DNA of 64,000 nt from Daejeonella sp. (lineage in GTDB: Bacteria; Bacteroidota; Bacteroidia; Sphingobacteriales; Sphingobacteriaceae). A model generated the notes under the pieces. The model saw only the letters and a list, made by a program, of their open reading frames with translations. It searched no databases and had not been told where the DNA came from. Below, piece after piece: positions 26,284 to 34,907 of the stretch (within the stretch, counting starts at the first letter, position 1; every line of letters starts with the position of its first letter). The stretch covers positions 55,108 through 119,107 of the forward strand of contig NZ_JAFEIG010000003.1 of the NCBI RefSeq assembly GCF_017495225.1, given 5' to 3'. The translations under genes were made by a program, and so were the position numbers.

Positions 26284-27735
26284 ATGAAGAACATATTTAT
26301 ATACACTAGCCTAATAGCCTCAATTTTTATAATCAATTCATGCGCTGTAAATCCCGTAACCGGAAAAAAGCAAATTGTATTAATGTCGGAGGAGCAAGAA
26401 ATTGCAATGGGCAAAGATGCTGATCCACAAATTGTTGCGCAGTATGGTTTATATGAAAATAAGGCACTTCAAGACTTCATTACTCTGAAGGGAAAAGAGA
26501 TGGCTGCCATTTCGCACCGTCCGAATTTAAATTATGAATTTAAAATTTTAGACTCAGAAATACTGAATGCATTTGCTGTACCTGGTGGATATGTTTATTT
26601 CACTAGGGGTATTATGGCACATTTTAATAATGAAGCCGAGTTTGCAGGAGTTTTAGGCCATGAGATTGGGCATATTACTGCTAGACATTCGGTATCACAG
26701 CAAACTAAGGCTGTTTTGGGTCAGGTAGGATTAATTGGCAGCATGATACTTGTCCCGCAAGTAGCTGAATTTGCAGAACCCCTCTCTCAAGGTTTAGGAT
26801 TATTATTTTTAAAGTTTGGGCGCGATGCTGAAACCCAATCAGACCAATTAGGTGTAGAATATTCATCTAAAATAGGATATGATGCCAGAGAAATGGCGGG
26901 TTTTTTCAATACATTGGACAGAAAAAGCAATGGTAGTGGAAACGCAGAATTACCTGATTTCTTATCAACACACCCTAATCCGGGTTCAAGAAATATTGCG
27001 GTTATGAATTTATCTGTAGAGTGGAAAAACAAGTTAAAACTCAATAATCCAAGCGTTAATCGCGATAGTTATTTAAGAAAAATTGAGGGTTTAGTTTATG
27101 GTGAGGACCCGAGACAAGGTTTTCTTGAAAACAATGTTTTTTACCACCCAGAATTAAAATTTGAGTTCCCAGTGCCACAAGGCTGGAGCTATCAAAATAC
27201 CCCGCAGCGTGTTCAAGTGGCACCAAAAGACGGTAAAGCAATCATGATGATGACTTTAGCGAGCGGCAATAATTTACAAGCAGCAGCAGAGAAAGCCGTT
27301 GCGGATAATAATTTAAGGGTAATTGAATCGAATCAAATAAAGGTTAACGGATTAAATGCTATTTCAGTCCTTGCAGATGTAAAGCCAAAAGAAGGTGCGC
27401 AAAGCTCTTCTGCAAGAACATTAAGCTATCTGATACAGTATAATAATGCTATTTACCATCTTTTAGGTGCCAGCTCTGTGGCCGATTTCCAATCCTATTC
27501 TGCTTATTTTTCACAAAGCATGAAAAATTTCAAGGAATTAAAAGATGCCTCAATGTTGAATAAGAAAGCTGAAAGAATTCGTATAAAAACCGTACAAAAG
27601 TCAGGCACATTGAAGCAAGCATTAAGTGCTTTCAAAGTACCAGAAAGTCGCATGGAAGAACTTTCTATCCTTAACGGGATGCAATTAAGCGATAATGTGC
27701 AACAAGGTTCATTGATAAAGATCATTGCAAATTAA
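26284..27735 (+). CDS. lipoprotein M48 family metalloprotease
   Basis: The 483-aa protein has a lipoprotein signal with lipobox before Cys (IINSCAVNPVTGKKQ). The zinc protease motif is HEIGHITARHS (HExxH, around residue 126), and the third-ligand Glu lies in AETQSDQLG. Conserved N-terminal text (VLMSEEQEIAMG) matches the BepA/LoiP-like group of periplasmic outer-membrane-associated proteases involved in envelope quality control. The C-terminal 60 residues (KSGTLKQALSAF...LSILNGMQLSDNVQQGSLIKII) look like a LysM-type repeat, possibly binding peptidoglycan. Confidence 0.92.
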   Translation: MKNIFIYTSLIASIFIINSCAVNPVTGKKQIVLMSEEQEIAMGKDADPQIVAQYGLYENKALQDFITLKGKEMAAISHRPNLNYEFKILDSEILNAFAVPGGYVYFTRGIMAHFNNEAEFAGVLGHEIGHITARHSVSQQTKAVLGQVGLIGSMILVPQVAEFAEPLSQGLGLLFLKFGRDAETQSDQLGVEYSSKIGYDAREMAGFFNTLDRKSNGSGNAELPDFLSTHPNPGSRNIAVMNLSVEWKNKLKLNNPSVNRDSYLRKIEGLVYGEDPRQGFLENNVFYHPELKFEFPVPQGWSYQNTPQRVQVAPKDGKAIMMMTLASGNNLQAAAEKAVADNNLRVIESNQIKVNGLNAISVLADVKPKEGAQSSSARTLSYLIQYNNAIYHLLGASSVADFQSYSAYFSQSMKNFKELKDASMLNKKAERIRIKTVQKSGTLKQALSAFKVPESRMEELSILNGMQLSDNVQQGSLIKIIAN

Positions 27736-27786
27736 TCCTCTTGGCATGCATATTTGATGCATTGGTTTAATTATAGCCGGTTTTTC

Positions 27787-27817
27787 TTGCTTATATGCCC
27801 TAATTTTCGTATTTTTG
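27787..27817 (+). promoter_or_regulatory. promoter of the small basic protein gene (-33 TTG, -7 TATTTTTG)
   Basis: TTG at 27787-27789 and TATTTTTG at 27810-27817 are separated by 20 nt, the expected Bacteroidota spacing. The predicted start leaves a 5' leader of roughly 175 nt before the ATG at 28000. Confidence 0.6.
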
Positions 27818-27868
27818 TAAACAAAGCGTAAGCTATTCTTTATTCACAGCTGTAGATTAATTCGTCAA

Positions 27869-27919
27869 ATCTGTATAATGGATTTTCAAAACAATCTTGT
27901 TTAGCATCCATTTACAGAT
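27869..27919 (+). promoter_or_regulatory. structured 5' leader hairpin
   Basis: ATCTGTATAATGGAT and ATCCATTTACAGAT pair over 14 bp with one bulged base around a 22-nt loop. It lies inside the predicted long 5' leader of the 70-aa gene. This could be a cis-acting RNA element or a small RNA; no known family was recognised. Confidence 0.5.
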
Positions 27920-27999
27920 CATTTCTCCGAGTCGAATTTCACTACCCTCCTAGCAGCGAAAATATAAGCGGATAGTATTTTATTATTTAACACTAAAAC

Positions 28000-28212
28000 A
28001 TGGCTAAATCACAAGCAACTTTTATGAAGAAGCAGCTCGAAAAAAATAGAGCGAAAAAGAAAGAGGAAAAAGAACATCGTAAGCAAGATCGTCAACAAAA
28101 TTCAACTGGTGGAAAGCTAGAAGATATGATGGCTTATGTAGATGAGAATGGAAACATCAGCTCTACCCCGCCAGAGCCTAAGAAAGTTTTCACTCCACAA
28201 GCAAAAAAATAA
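28000..28212 (+). CDS. small basic protein resembling the N-terminal part of Bacteroidota cold-shock proteins
   Basis: The 70-aa protein begins MAKSQATFMKKQLEKNRAKK, continues as a highly charged helix, and has the motif MMAYVDENGNISSTPPEPKK. This text matches my memory of the N-terminal extension found ahead of the cold-shock domain in many Flavobacteriia/Sphingobacteriia proteins, but no cold-shock domain follows here. It may act alone on RNA or ribosomes; that is inference. It sits behind a predicted leader of about 175 nt containing a strong hairpin. Confidence 0.7.
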   Translation: MAKSQATFMKKQLEKNRAKKKEEKEHRKQDRQQNSTGGKLEDMMAYVDENGNISSTPPEPKKVFTPQAKK

Positions 28213-28405
28213 TATATTTCTGAACTACCGTCCTAAGGTATTTTATAAAACAGGAAATATTAAAGAAATGATTTCTAGAGGAAATGATAGAAATCCATTA
28301 TTCGAAATCTATTTTAAGGAATGTATCAGATGATTCAAATGATTTGAAGACATCATTACAATCCTTAAAAAGAGGTTTCAAAGATTAAAATTTAACCAAT
28401 CAATT

Positions 28406-28591
28406 CTACTTCTTAGGAAATTCTGGCAGCGCCATCCAATGAGTAAAGTCTTCCAAATCCACTTTATCATCTGCCACAACAAATTTATCATAAATTTCGC
28501 TGTAAAAGCCAAAATAAATTTGTCCACCATCAAATAATAATACGTCTTTAGCCTGCTCTGGCAATTCTTCTTTTACTAATTTCCAAGTCAT
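28406..28591 (-). CDS. DUF551 domain protein
   Basis: This is a 61-aa protein with the DUF551 pattern: N-terminal WKLVKEELPEQAKDVLLF, a central tyrosine-rich strand, and the terminal THWMALPEFPKK. The family is frequent in phages and bacterial genomes and has no known function. A perfect -7 box ends 4 nt before the ATG, so the mRNA is probably leaderless. No phage genes surround it. Confidence 0.85.
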   Translation of the reverse strand: MTWKLVKEELPEQAKDVLLFDGGQIYFGFYSEIYDKFVVADDKVDLEDFTHWMALPEFPKK

Positions 28592-28595
28592 GATT

Positions 28596-28603
28596 CAAAG
28601 ATA
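28596..28603 (-). promoter_or_regulatory. -7 promoter element of the DUF551 gene, 4 nt from ATG
   Basis: Reverse-strand TATCTTTG matches TAnnTTTG and is 4 nt from the ATG at 28591. Confidence 0.6.
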
Positions 28604-28826
28604 GGATAATTGTTGAAAAGGGGCTGATTTTATAGATTCTTTAGAAAAGCTTTCAATTAAATTTAATCATTTTTTGGTATCTACATAAAAAACAGAATGA
28701 TTAGAAAGGCAAAAACTATAAATTAAAAACGCAAAATTATTCTTTTTAGTTAATTTTTTATAGCTTAGGTATATGCTTATATTTTAAAAATATCGCTTAT
28801 CATACTATTACTAAATAGCCCTAAAC

Positions 28827-29663
28827 ATGAAAACAATTAAGCTAATCTTATTACTGTTTTTTATAACAGGCATGGTGGATGAATCATTTGCAATTTATTT
28901 AGGTTGGGATAAACTAGTTTATAATGGTAAAACATTTCAAATTGATAGACAGCCCCGTCAAAAACTCTATGGCAAGAGTCCATCAAAACATTTTTTAACT
29001 TTAAAAGAAAACGAAATCAAAGAATTTGATAGTACCTGTTCGTATTATTATGCAGAATGGGAAATTATTGACAATCAACTTTATTTGACAGGTATTTTCA
29101 GTTGTTACTATCGAGAAAATGGCTTAAAAGCTGATTTACGTAAAATATTTGGCAAAAAATTTATCAATGGTAAAGTCAAGGCCGACTGGGTTAGCGCTAA
29201 TATTTTTGGCCATCAAGGAAAAATGCTAGTGATTGTTGATATGCTTACTTCAATTTTTGAAAAAAACATAGAATTTCAAATTGAAAAGGGAAAACTTATT
29301 GGAACAAAAATACACGACAATTCTAAATCAAAAAGATCTGATTATTTCGAACATCGAGGCAAACTAATTGAGTTTGTTTACAAAAATATAAATTGGGATA
29401 CACTCCCCGAGCTCAACGATAAAAAAATCGCTGTGCGTGTTCAATATTCGGCAAACGAATATGGCATTATTGACAGTGCAAAAATAGTAAGTGGCGAAGG
29501 AGGACTATTTGACAAGGAAGCTATCCGAGTAATTAAATCTATTCCAGAGTGGGAGGTTTTTTATGAAAATGGAAAACATTGGCGTAGAACACATTCGTTT
29601 GAAATTATTTTTAACAATGAGAGAAGAAAAAAGTATGGTGAAAATCTGCGAAAAGTAAATTGA
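28827..29663 (+). CDS. secreted protein with TonB-C-like C-terminal domain
   Basis: The 278-aa protein has a signal peptide (MKTIKLILLLFFITGMVDES). Its N-terminal 170 residues are not recognised. The C-terminal about 80 residues (KIAVRVQYSANEYGIIDSAKIVSGEG...DKEAIRVIKSIPEWE) have the pattern of the TonB C-terminal domain. Without a transmembrane anchor and proline spacer it is unlikely to be an energy transducer. The next gene carries a similar terminal domain, so the two may have arisen by duplication and may act together in the periplasm. Confidence 0.7.
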   Translation: MKTIKLILLLFFITGMVDESFAIYLGWDKLVYNGKTFQIDRQPRQKLYGKSPSKHFLTLKENEIKEFDSTCSYYYAEWEIIDNQLYLTGIFSCYYRENGLKADLRKIFGKKFINGKVKADWVSANIFGHQGKMLVIVDMLTSIFEKNIEFQIEKGKLIGTKIHDNSKSKRSDYFEHRGKLIEFVYKNINWDTLPELNDKKIAVRVQYSANEYGIIDSAKIVSGEGGLFDKEAIRVIKSIPEWEVFYENGKHWRRTHSFEIIFNNERRKKYGENLRKVN

Positions 29664-29726
29664 AAAGATGAGCTCCTTTATTGATACAAAGCCTTTTTAA
29701 AAAACATAATTCAAAAGAACAAAACA

Positions 29727-30380
29727 ATGAAAAGGACTATTTTATTCCTATTGTTTTTTTTGCCTGTAATATTAATGGGTCAAGAAACGAGAAAAGTGAC
29801 TAATGGAGAAAAGAATGAACAATTCCATGTTCTTAAGTCGGATAAACAAACCAGACATGGTAAATACCAAAAGTTTAGTCTTAAAAATAAATTATTAATC
29901 AAAGGAAATTATTACAACGGTGTTAAAGACAGTGTTTGGGTATTCTATGCTTCCGATGGTCAAATTAATTCAAAATATGATTATTCCAAAAATGAACTTA
30001 TTTATTTCAAATATGATAATTTTAATGCACAGAGAGAACATAAGGTTATAAAAGGTAGCAGTAGCATAATGACGACACTAAGCAGGCCTCCTATACTCCT
30101 AGGCGGATCAGATAACTATGCTAACATACTAATAAAAAACCTTCAATATCCACAAGATGCCCGAGAAAATAGAATAACTGGGCTGGTACATGTTTTATTT
30201 ACTATTAACAAGTCGGGGCAGGTAAGTGATTACCGCATAGAGAAACCACTGGGTTATGGGATTGATGAAGAGGCTATTAGAGTTGCAAAGCTTTTTCAAG
30301 AGTATTGGGTAGCTGGAATTATTAATAATCAAACAGTTGATGTAGAGATGAGATTTCCATTTTATTTTCAACTACAATGA
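29727..30380 (+). CDS. secreted protein with MORN-like segment and TonB-C-like domain
   Basis: The 217-aa protein has a signal peptide (MKRTILFLLFFLPVILMGQ). Residues 45-95 (GKYQKFSLKNKLLIKGNYYNG...VWVFYASDGQ) look like MORN/YwqK-type strands. The C-terminal domain RITGLVHVLFTINKSGQVSD...EEAIRVAKLF matches TonB-C. This arrangement is common in Bacteroidota proteins annotated as energy transducers, but no membrane anchor is visible apart from the signal peptide. It lies about 60 nt after the related upstream gene. Confidence 0.75.
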   Translation: MKRTILFLLFFLPVILMGQETRKVTNGEKNEQFHVLKSDKQTRHGKYQKFSLKNKLLIKGNYYNGVKDSVWVFYASDGQINSKYDYSKNELIYFKYDNFNAQREHKVIKGSSSIMTTLSRPPILLGGSDNYANILIKNLQYPQDARENRITGLVHVLFTINKSGQVSDYRIEKPLGYGIDEEAIRVAKLFQEYWVAGIINNQTVDVEMRFPFYFQLQ

Positions 30381-30488
30381 TGAATAGGTGGAATAGAAGT
30401 TTTTAATGTTATAAAATTCTTGAAATTCAAATTCATGTCATAATCATTTAGTCAAATTATAAGCTTTCGAATTACCACCAGATTTTAC

Positions 30489-30496
30489 TAATTTTG
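30489..30496 (+). promoter_or_regulatory. -7 promoter element of the acyl-CoA dehydrogenase gene
   Basis: TAATTTTG matches TAnnTTTG and ends 16 nt before the ATG at 30513. Confidence 0.5.
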
Positions 30497-30512
30497 AAAA
30501 AAGCATATTGCC

Positions 30513-31733
30513 ATGTCTAATCAAAATTACGACCTAAATTCAATCCAAAAATCATCTAAAAAAGACCTTTTTGAAGCTCCTGATTATTATCAGATAGATG
30601 AATTATTGACTGATGAACATAAATTAGTCCGTGATACCGTTCGCAGCTGGGTAAAGAAAGAAGTAAGTCCCATAATTGAAGATTGCGCACAGAAGGCTAT
30701 TTTCCCTAAACATTTGCTTCCTGGATTGGCTGAGGTTGGTGCTTTCGGTCCGACAATACCCGCAAATTATGGCGGAGCAGGTTTAGATTATATTTCCTAT
30801 GGTTTAATCATGCAAGAAATTGAACGCGGCGATTCAGGCATTCGCTCTACTGCTTCTGTTCAAGGTTCTTTGGTAATGTATCCAATTTTTGCGTTCGGTT
30901 CGGAAGAGCAAAAAATGCATTATTTACCCAAATTAGCTTCAGGGGAGTACATGGGATGCTTTGGATTAACGGAGCCTGACCATGGTTCTGACCCAGGCAG
31001 TATGATTACCAATATTAAAGATATGGGCGACTATTACTTGCTAAATGGCGCCAAAATGTGGATTTCGAACTCTCCTTTTGCAGATATAGCTATTGTTTGG
31101 GCAAAAGATGAGGAAGGCATAATTCGTGGAGTGATCGTTGAAAAAGACATGGAAGGTTTTAGCGCACCAGAAATTCATGGAAAATGGAGTTTAAGAGCTT
31201 CGGCAAGTGGCGAATTGGTGTTCGACAATGTGAAAGTGCCTAAAAAGAATTTATTACCAAATATAAAAGGATTAAAAGGTCCTTTGAGTTGCTTAAACCA
31301 AGCACGTTACGGAATAGCTTGGGGGGCATTAGGTGCAGCCATGGACTGCTACGATACAGCTTTGCGTTATTCTAAAGAACGTATTCAATTTGGAAAACCC
31401 ATTGGTGGATTTCAATTACAGCAGAAAAAATTAGCGGAGATGATTACCGAAATCACCAAAGCACAACTCCTTGTTTGGCGTTTAGGAGTTTTAAAAAATG
31501 AAAATAGAGCCACTCCCGCACAAATTTCAATGGCAAAGCGAAATAGCGTTGAAACGGCTATAAATATTGCCCGTGAAGCACGTCAAATGCTCGGTGGAAT
31601 GGGTATTACTGGCGAATATCCTGTTATGAGACATATGATGAACCTAGAATCAGTAGTTACCTATGAAGGCACTCATGATATTCATTTGTTGATTACTGGA
31701 ATGGATATTACTGGTCTGAACGCGTTTGTATAG
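30513..31733 (+). CDS. glutaryl-CoA dehydrogenase-like acyl-CoA dehydrogenase
   Basis: This 406-aa FAD enzyme has flavin and substrate segments GCFGLTEPDHGSDPGSM, WISNSPFADIAIVWAK and QMLGGMGITGEY, and the catalytic Glu in VTYEGTHDIH. Several stretches, including IRSTASVQGSLVMYPI with the substrate Arg and LNQARYGIAWGALGA, closely follow glutaryl-CoA dehydrogenases. It should therefore oxidatively decarboxylate glutaryl-CoA to crotonyl-CoA in Lys/Trp catabolism. No other catabolic genes flank it; a general acyl-CoA dehydrogenase is the alternative. Confidence 0.88.
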   Translation: MSNQNYDLNSIQKSSKKDLFEAPDYYQIDELLTDEHKLVRDTVRSWVKKEVSPIIEDCAQKAIFPKHLLPGLAEVGAFGPTIPANYGGAGLDYISYGLIMQEIERGDSGIRSTASVQGSLVMYPIFAFGSEEQKMHYLPKLASGEYMGCFGLTEPDHGSDPGSMITNIKDMGDYYLLNGAKMWISNSPFADIAIVWAKDEEGIIRGVIVEKDMEGFSAPEIHGKWSLRASASGELVFDNVKVPKKNLLPNIKGLKGPLSCLNQARYGIAWGALGAAMDCYDTALRYSKERIQFGKPIGGFQLQQKKLAEMITEITKAQLLVWRLGVLKNENRATPAQISMAKRNSVETAINIAREARQMLGGMGITGEYPVMRHMMNLESVVTYEGTHDIHLLITGMDITGLNAFV

Positions 31734-32082
31734 GATTTAGGTGGTATGGTGAGAAATGAGTTATGATCAAGGAATAAGGAACAAAGAATAAGGAGCTAAG
31801 AACAAGGAGCAAGGAATAAGGAATAAAGATTAAAGATAAAAAGAGTAGCGCTAATAAAATCTAATGTTTTTGATTAAACATTTCTAAATACTATGTACTA
31901 AATACTATGTACTAATAAAGGTTGTCTGAACTATGATTTTTGTGATTGATGGGATTGCGGAGATTAGAGGAAGGAATAAGGAACAAGGAGCAAGGAATAA
32001 GGAGCAAGGAATAAAGACAGTTTAGAGTAAGTTTTTGTTTAAACTATTTTCTCTCTCCGCCCAGCCTGATAACTGATAACTC

Positions 32083-32126
32083 GGCTTCGAGAACCTCAGC
32101 CACCGGGTAACAGATGACGCCAGCCT
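32083..32126. repeat. 44-bp direct repeat, copy 1
   Basis: Starts GGCTTCGAGAACCTCAGCCA and ends GATGACGCCAGCCT. It differs from copy 2 by one base. Confidence 0.9.
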
Positions 32127-32160
32127 GACAACTGACAACTGACAACTGACAAAAATAACG

Positions 32161-32204
32161 GGCTTCGAGTACCTCAGCCACCGGGTAACAGATGACGCCA
32201 GCCT
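32161..32204. repeat. 44-bp direct repeat, copy 2
   Basis: Starts GGCTTCGAGTACCTCAGCCA. Its spacing from copy 1 (78 nt start to start) is filled by ACTGACA tandem units. Confidence 0.9.
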
Positions 32205-32240
32205 AACCAACTAACTACTAACCACCTAACTACTAACCAC

Positions 32241-33392
32241 CTACTTCGAATAAACCGATTTCACCCGTTCACGCAAATTATATCCTGAAGACATCACCTC
32301 ACCATAGGCACCAGCGGTTCTAATGGCAATTAAATCGCCACGAAAAGATTCTGGAAGTTCAACTTCTTTGCCAAAACAATCGGTACTCTCACAAATTGGT
32401 CCCACCACATCATACTTAATCTTTTTAACAGATAAAGAGCTAATATTCTCAATCTTATGGTAAGCTTGATAAAGTGCCGGACGCATTAATTCGGTCATTC
32501 CAGCATCTAAAATCAAGAAATTCTTTTTTAATCCATTTTTTACATAGAGAATACGACTAATCAAGCTTCCGCATTGAGCAACTAGTGCCCTACCCAATTC
32601 AAAATGGACTTCCTGATCATTTCTACGTTCTAAAAACTGGTTAAAAATTGTAAAATAGCTATCAAAATCATTTATTGGGTTTTCGTCAGGTGCATGATAA
32701 TCCACACCTAAACCGCCCCCCACATTTAAAACCTTTAATTGATATCCATGATCTGCAAACCAAACATTAAGCTCATTTACTTTCAAACATAGGCTTTTAA
32801 AGACCTCTAGATTAGTGATTTGTGATCCGATATGAAAATGTATTCCTATAAGGTTTAACTGCTTACAAGCCTTTAATTGCTCTATACAAGCATTAAGCTC
32901 CCATTGATTTATCCCAAACTTATTTTCTTCAAGTCCCGTAGTAATATATTGATGCGTATGCGCATCAACATTCGGATTAATACGAAGTGCTACACGAGCT
33001 TCTTTCCCGAGCTTAGCTGCTAGTCCGTTGATAATTTCAAGCTCTTGCACCGACTCCACGTTAAAACAATAAATATCACTATTTAGAGCTTCGGTAATCT
33101 CCTTATCCGACTTCCCCACACCAGCAAAAACTACTTTTTGAGAGTCGAAACCTAGGTCGATTGCCTTTTTTACTTCATTACCACTCACACAATCAGCTCC
33201 AAAGCCGATTTTGCGAATAGCCTCCAAAACTTGCTCATTAAAATTGGCTTTCAAAGCATAATGAACATGGAAACCGAATTTATCGGCCGCCATGCGACAA
33301 GACTCAAGTGTCTGCTCTAGCAACTTAAGATCATAATAATAAAAGGGAGTTTCTAACTCGTTGAAACTTGAAATTGTATCCTTATTTAGCAT
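32241..33392 (-). CDS. lysA: diaminopimelate decarboxylase
   Basis: LysA decarboxylates meso-diaminopimelate to lysine using PLP. The 383-aa protein is a fold-III PLP enzyme: PLP Lys in HYALKANFNEQV, the glycine loop NVGGGLGVDY, the LGRALVAQCG segment and the active-site Cys in GPICESTDCFGK. It follows lysC by 36 nt on the same strand, so the first and last steps of lysine synthesis are cotranscribed. It ends at the edge of the repeat region. Confidence 0.96.
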   Translation of the reverse strand: MLNKDTISSFNELETPFYYYDLKLLEQTLESCRMAADKFGFHVHYALKANFNEQVLEAIRKIGFGADCVSGNEVKKAIDLGFDSQKVVFAGVGKSDKEITEALNSDIYCFNVESVQELEIINGLAAKLGKEARVALRINPNVDAHTHQYITTGLEENKFGINQWELNACIEQLKACKQLNLIGIHFHIGSQITNLEVFKSLCLKVNELNVWFADHGYQLKVLNVGGGLGVDYHAPDENPINDFDSYFTIFNQFLERRNDQEVHFELGRALVAQCGSLISRILYVKNGLKKNFLILDAGMTELMRPALYQAYHKIENISSLSVKKIKYDVVGPICESTDCFGKEVELPESFRGDLIAIRTAGAYGEVMSSGYNLRERVKSVYSK

Positions 33393-33428
33393 ATAAAAAA
33401 ATATATCTACCGAAGCAGATTGAGTATC

Positions 33429-34742
33429 TTATTCAAATAAACGGTTATGTAATGACCTGAGAACCTCTACTTTATCCACATTTTTAACAAGTAAAGAAAT
33501 ATTGTAGCTACTTCCTCCGTAGGAAATCATACGAAGTGGAATATGTTTAATTGCCTCTAGAACGCGAGCGGCAAAACCATGTTTTTCTACACCAAAATCG
33601 CCTACCACACAAACAATTGTTTGATTATGGTCAACCTCAACTGTGCCAAAGCTATTCAATTCTTTAAGAATTTCATCGAGGTGCTGTGTTTCATCAATTG
33701 TTACAGAAACGGCCACTTCCGACGTTGTAATCATGTCAATTGGGGTTTTATAGCGCTCAAAAACCTCAAAAACACGTCTCAAGAAACCATACGCTAAAAG
33801 CATACGACTGGATTGGATTTTAATGGCCGTAATACCATCTTTAGCAGCGATAGATTTAATTTTCCCACGTTCACTTTCATTGGTAATTAAGGTTCCAGGA
33901 GCATCAGGCTCCATGGTATTGAGCAAACGAACCGGTACTTTATATTTTTGGGCAGGAAAAACACTCTGAGGGTGAAGAATCTTAGCACCGAAATAAGCAA
34001 GCTCGGCAGCTTCATCAAAAGATAAAACAGCAATTGGCTTGGTACCTTTTACAATTCTAGGATCATTATTGTGCATCCCGTCGATATCGGTCCATATTTG
34101 CACTTCCTCGGCAGCAATGGCCGCACCAATTAATGAAGCTGTATAATCACTTCCGCCACGACGAAGATTATCAATTTCACCAAAAGAGTTACGACAAATA
34201 TAACCTTGCGTGATAAACAAAATATCAGTTGGATATTGATCAAGCAATACTTTTAAGTGTTCAGAAATAAAAGGAATTATGGGCTCATTATCCTCATCAA
34301 TCTTCATGAAATCAAGTGCAGGCAAAAGCACCGACTTTACCCCTATTTCTGTAAGATAAATATGGTAAAGTGTAGTTGAAATGAGTTCGCCCTGAGCTAA
34401 AATAACCTTTTCTTCAATAGCTGTGAACAATTCATTAGCAAAAGAAGACAATAAATTGAAGTGATAATCAATTAAATCCTTCCCATTTTCATAACCCTCA
34501 TCGCTAGAAAAAAGTTCTTTTATAAATATTTCATATTTGGCTTTCAGTGCAGAAATTAAGTCGGAAGCCTTCTGTTTATCCTCAGCTAGATAAGCCTGTG
34601 AAATCTCCAAAAGACTGTTTGTAGTCCCAGAAACAGCAGAAAGAACAACAATCTGCTTGTTTTTAGGTTTAATAATATCCAATAAATTCTTCATTCGATC
34701 GGGACTTCCAACCGATGTTCCACCAAACTTTAATACCTTCAT
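33429..34742 (-). CDS. lysC: aspartate kinase
   Basis: It phosphorylates aspartate at the head of the Lys/Thr/Met pathway. The 437-aa monofunctional enzyme has the N-terminal kinase motif KFGGTSVGSPDRM, IWTDIDGMHNNDPRIV and LAYFGAKILHPQSV. Two C-terminal ACT domains (from about residue 295) would mediate feedback inhibition, probably by lysine given the lysA linkage. No riboswitch-like structure was seen in its 165-nt upstream gap, which is shared with the divergent phosphohexomutase gene. Confidence 0.96.
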   Translation of the reverse strand: MKVLKFGGTSVGSPDRMKNLLDIIKPKNKQIVVLSAVSGTTNSLLEISQAYLAEDKQKASDLISALKAKYEIFIKELFSSDEGYENGKDLIDYHFNLLSSFANELFTAIEEKVILAQGELISTTLYHIYLTEIGVKSVLLPALDFMKIDEDNEPIIPFISEHLKVLLDQYPTDILFITQGYICRNSFGEIDNLRRGGSDYTASLIGAAIAAEEVQIWTDIDGMHNNDPRIVKGTKPIAVLSFDEAAELAYFGAKILHPQSVFPAQKYKVPVRLLNTMEPDAPGTLITNESERGKIKSIAAKDGITAIKIQSSRMLLAYGFLRRVFEVFERYKTPIDMITTSEVAVSVTIDETQHLDEILKELNSFGTVEVDHNQTIVCVVGDFGVEKHGFAARVLEAIKHIPLRMISYGGSSYNISLLVKNVDKVEVLRSLHNRLFE

Positions 34743-34826
34743 TTAATCTTGAATTTTAAATTGCCACAAATGATTTTTATACTTGCGGATTGAGATGCTA
34801 AAAATAGAAAAAACCATTCTATTTTT

Positions 34827-34854
34827 CACACCAAACAAAATTAAATTTGGTGTG
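34827..34854. promoter_or_regulatory. inverted repeat over the pgm -7 box
   Basis: CACACCAAA and TTTGGTGTG form a perfect 9-bp inverted repeat with a 10-nt spacer. TAAATTTG (34842-34849), a consensus -7 element for the plus-strand gene, lies inside the right half. The geometry suits a dimeric repressor operator; the regulator is unknown. Confidence 0.5.
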
Positions 34855-34907
34855 TTTAGCCATGATCATTCCCGGTCAGAATAAAATACAAATAAAAATT
34901 AATAATT

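Larger units (their letters stand above)
31734..32240. repeat. repeat-rich intergenic region without genes
   Basis: Three kinds of simple repeat are visible: purine tracts built on GGAATAAGGA/GAACAAGGAGC (31768-31830 and 31970-32015), ACTGACA/AACTGATA tandem heptamers (about 32066-32150), and CTAACTACTAACCAC units (32205-32240). Between them are two copies of a 44-bp unit. An ORF called here on the minus strand (32022-32210) is made of these repeats and is rejected. The region separates a plus-strand gene from the convergent lysA. Confidence 0.85.

Noticed and set aside
28142-28333. 63-aa ORF overlapping the cold-shock-like gene
   Set aside because: Out-of-frame overlap with the better supported 70-aa gene; no family match.
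32022-32210. 62-aa minus-strand ORF with internally repeated sequence
   Set aside because: It is built entirely of the 44-bp repeat and heptamer units; the internal protein repeats mirror the DNA repeat, with no start signal.
31768-32210. CRISPR-like array
   Set aside because: Only two copies of the 44-bp unit, unequal repeat types, no unique spacers and no cas genes.
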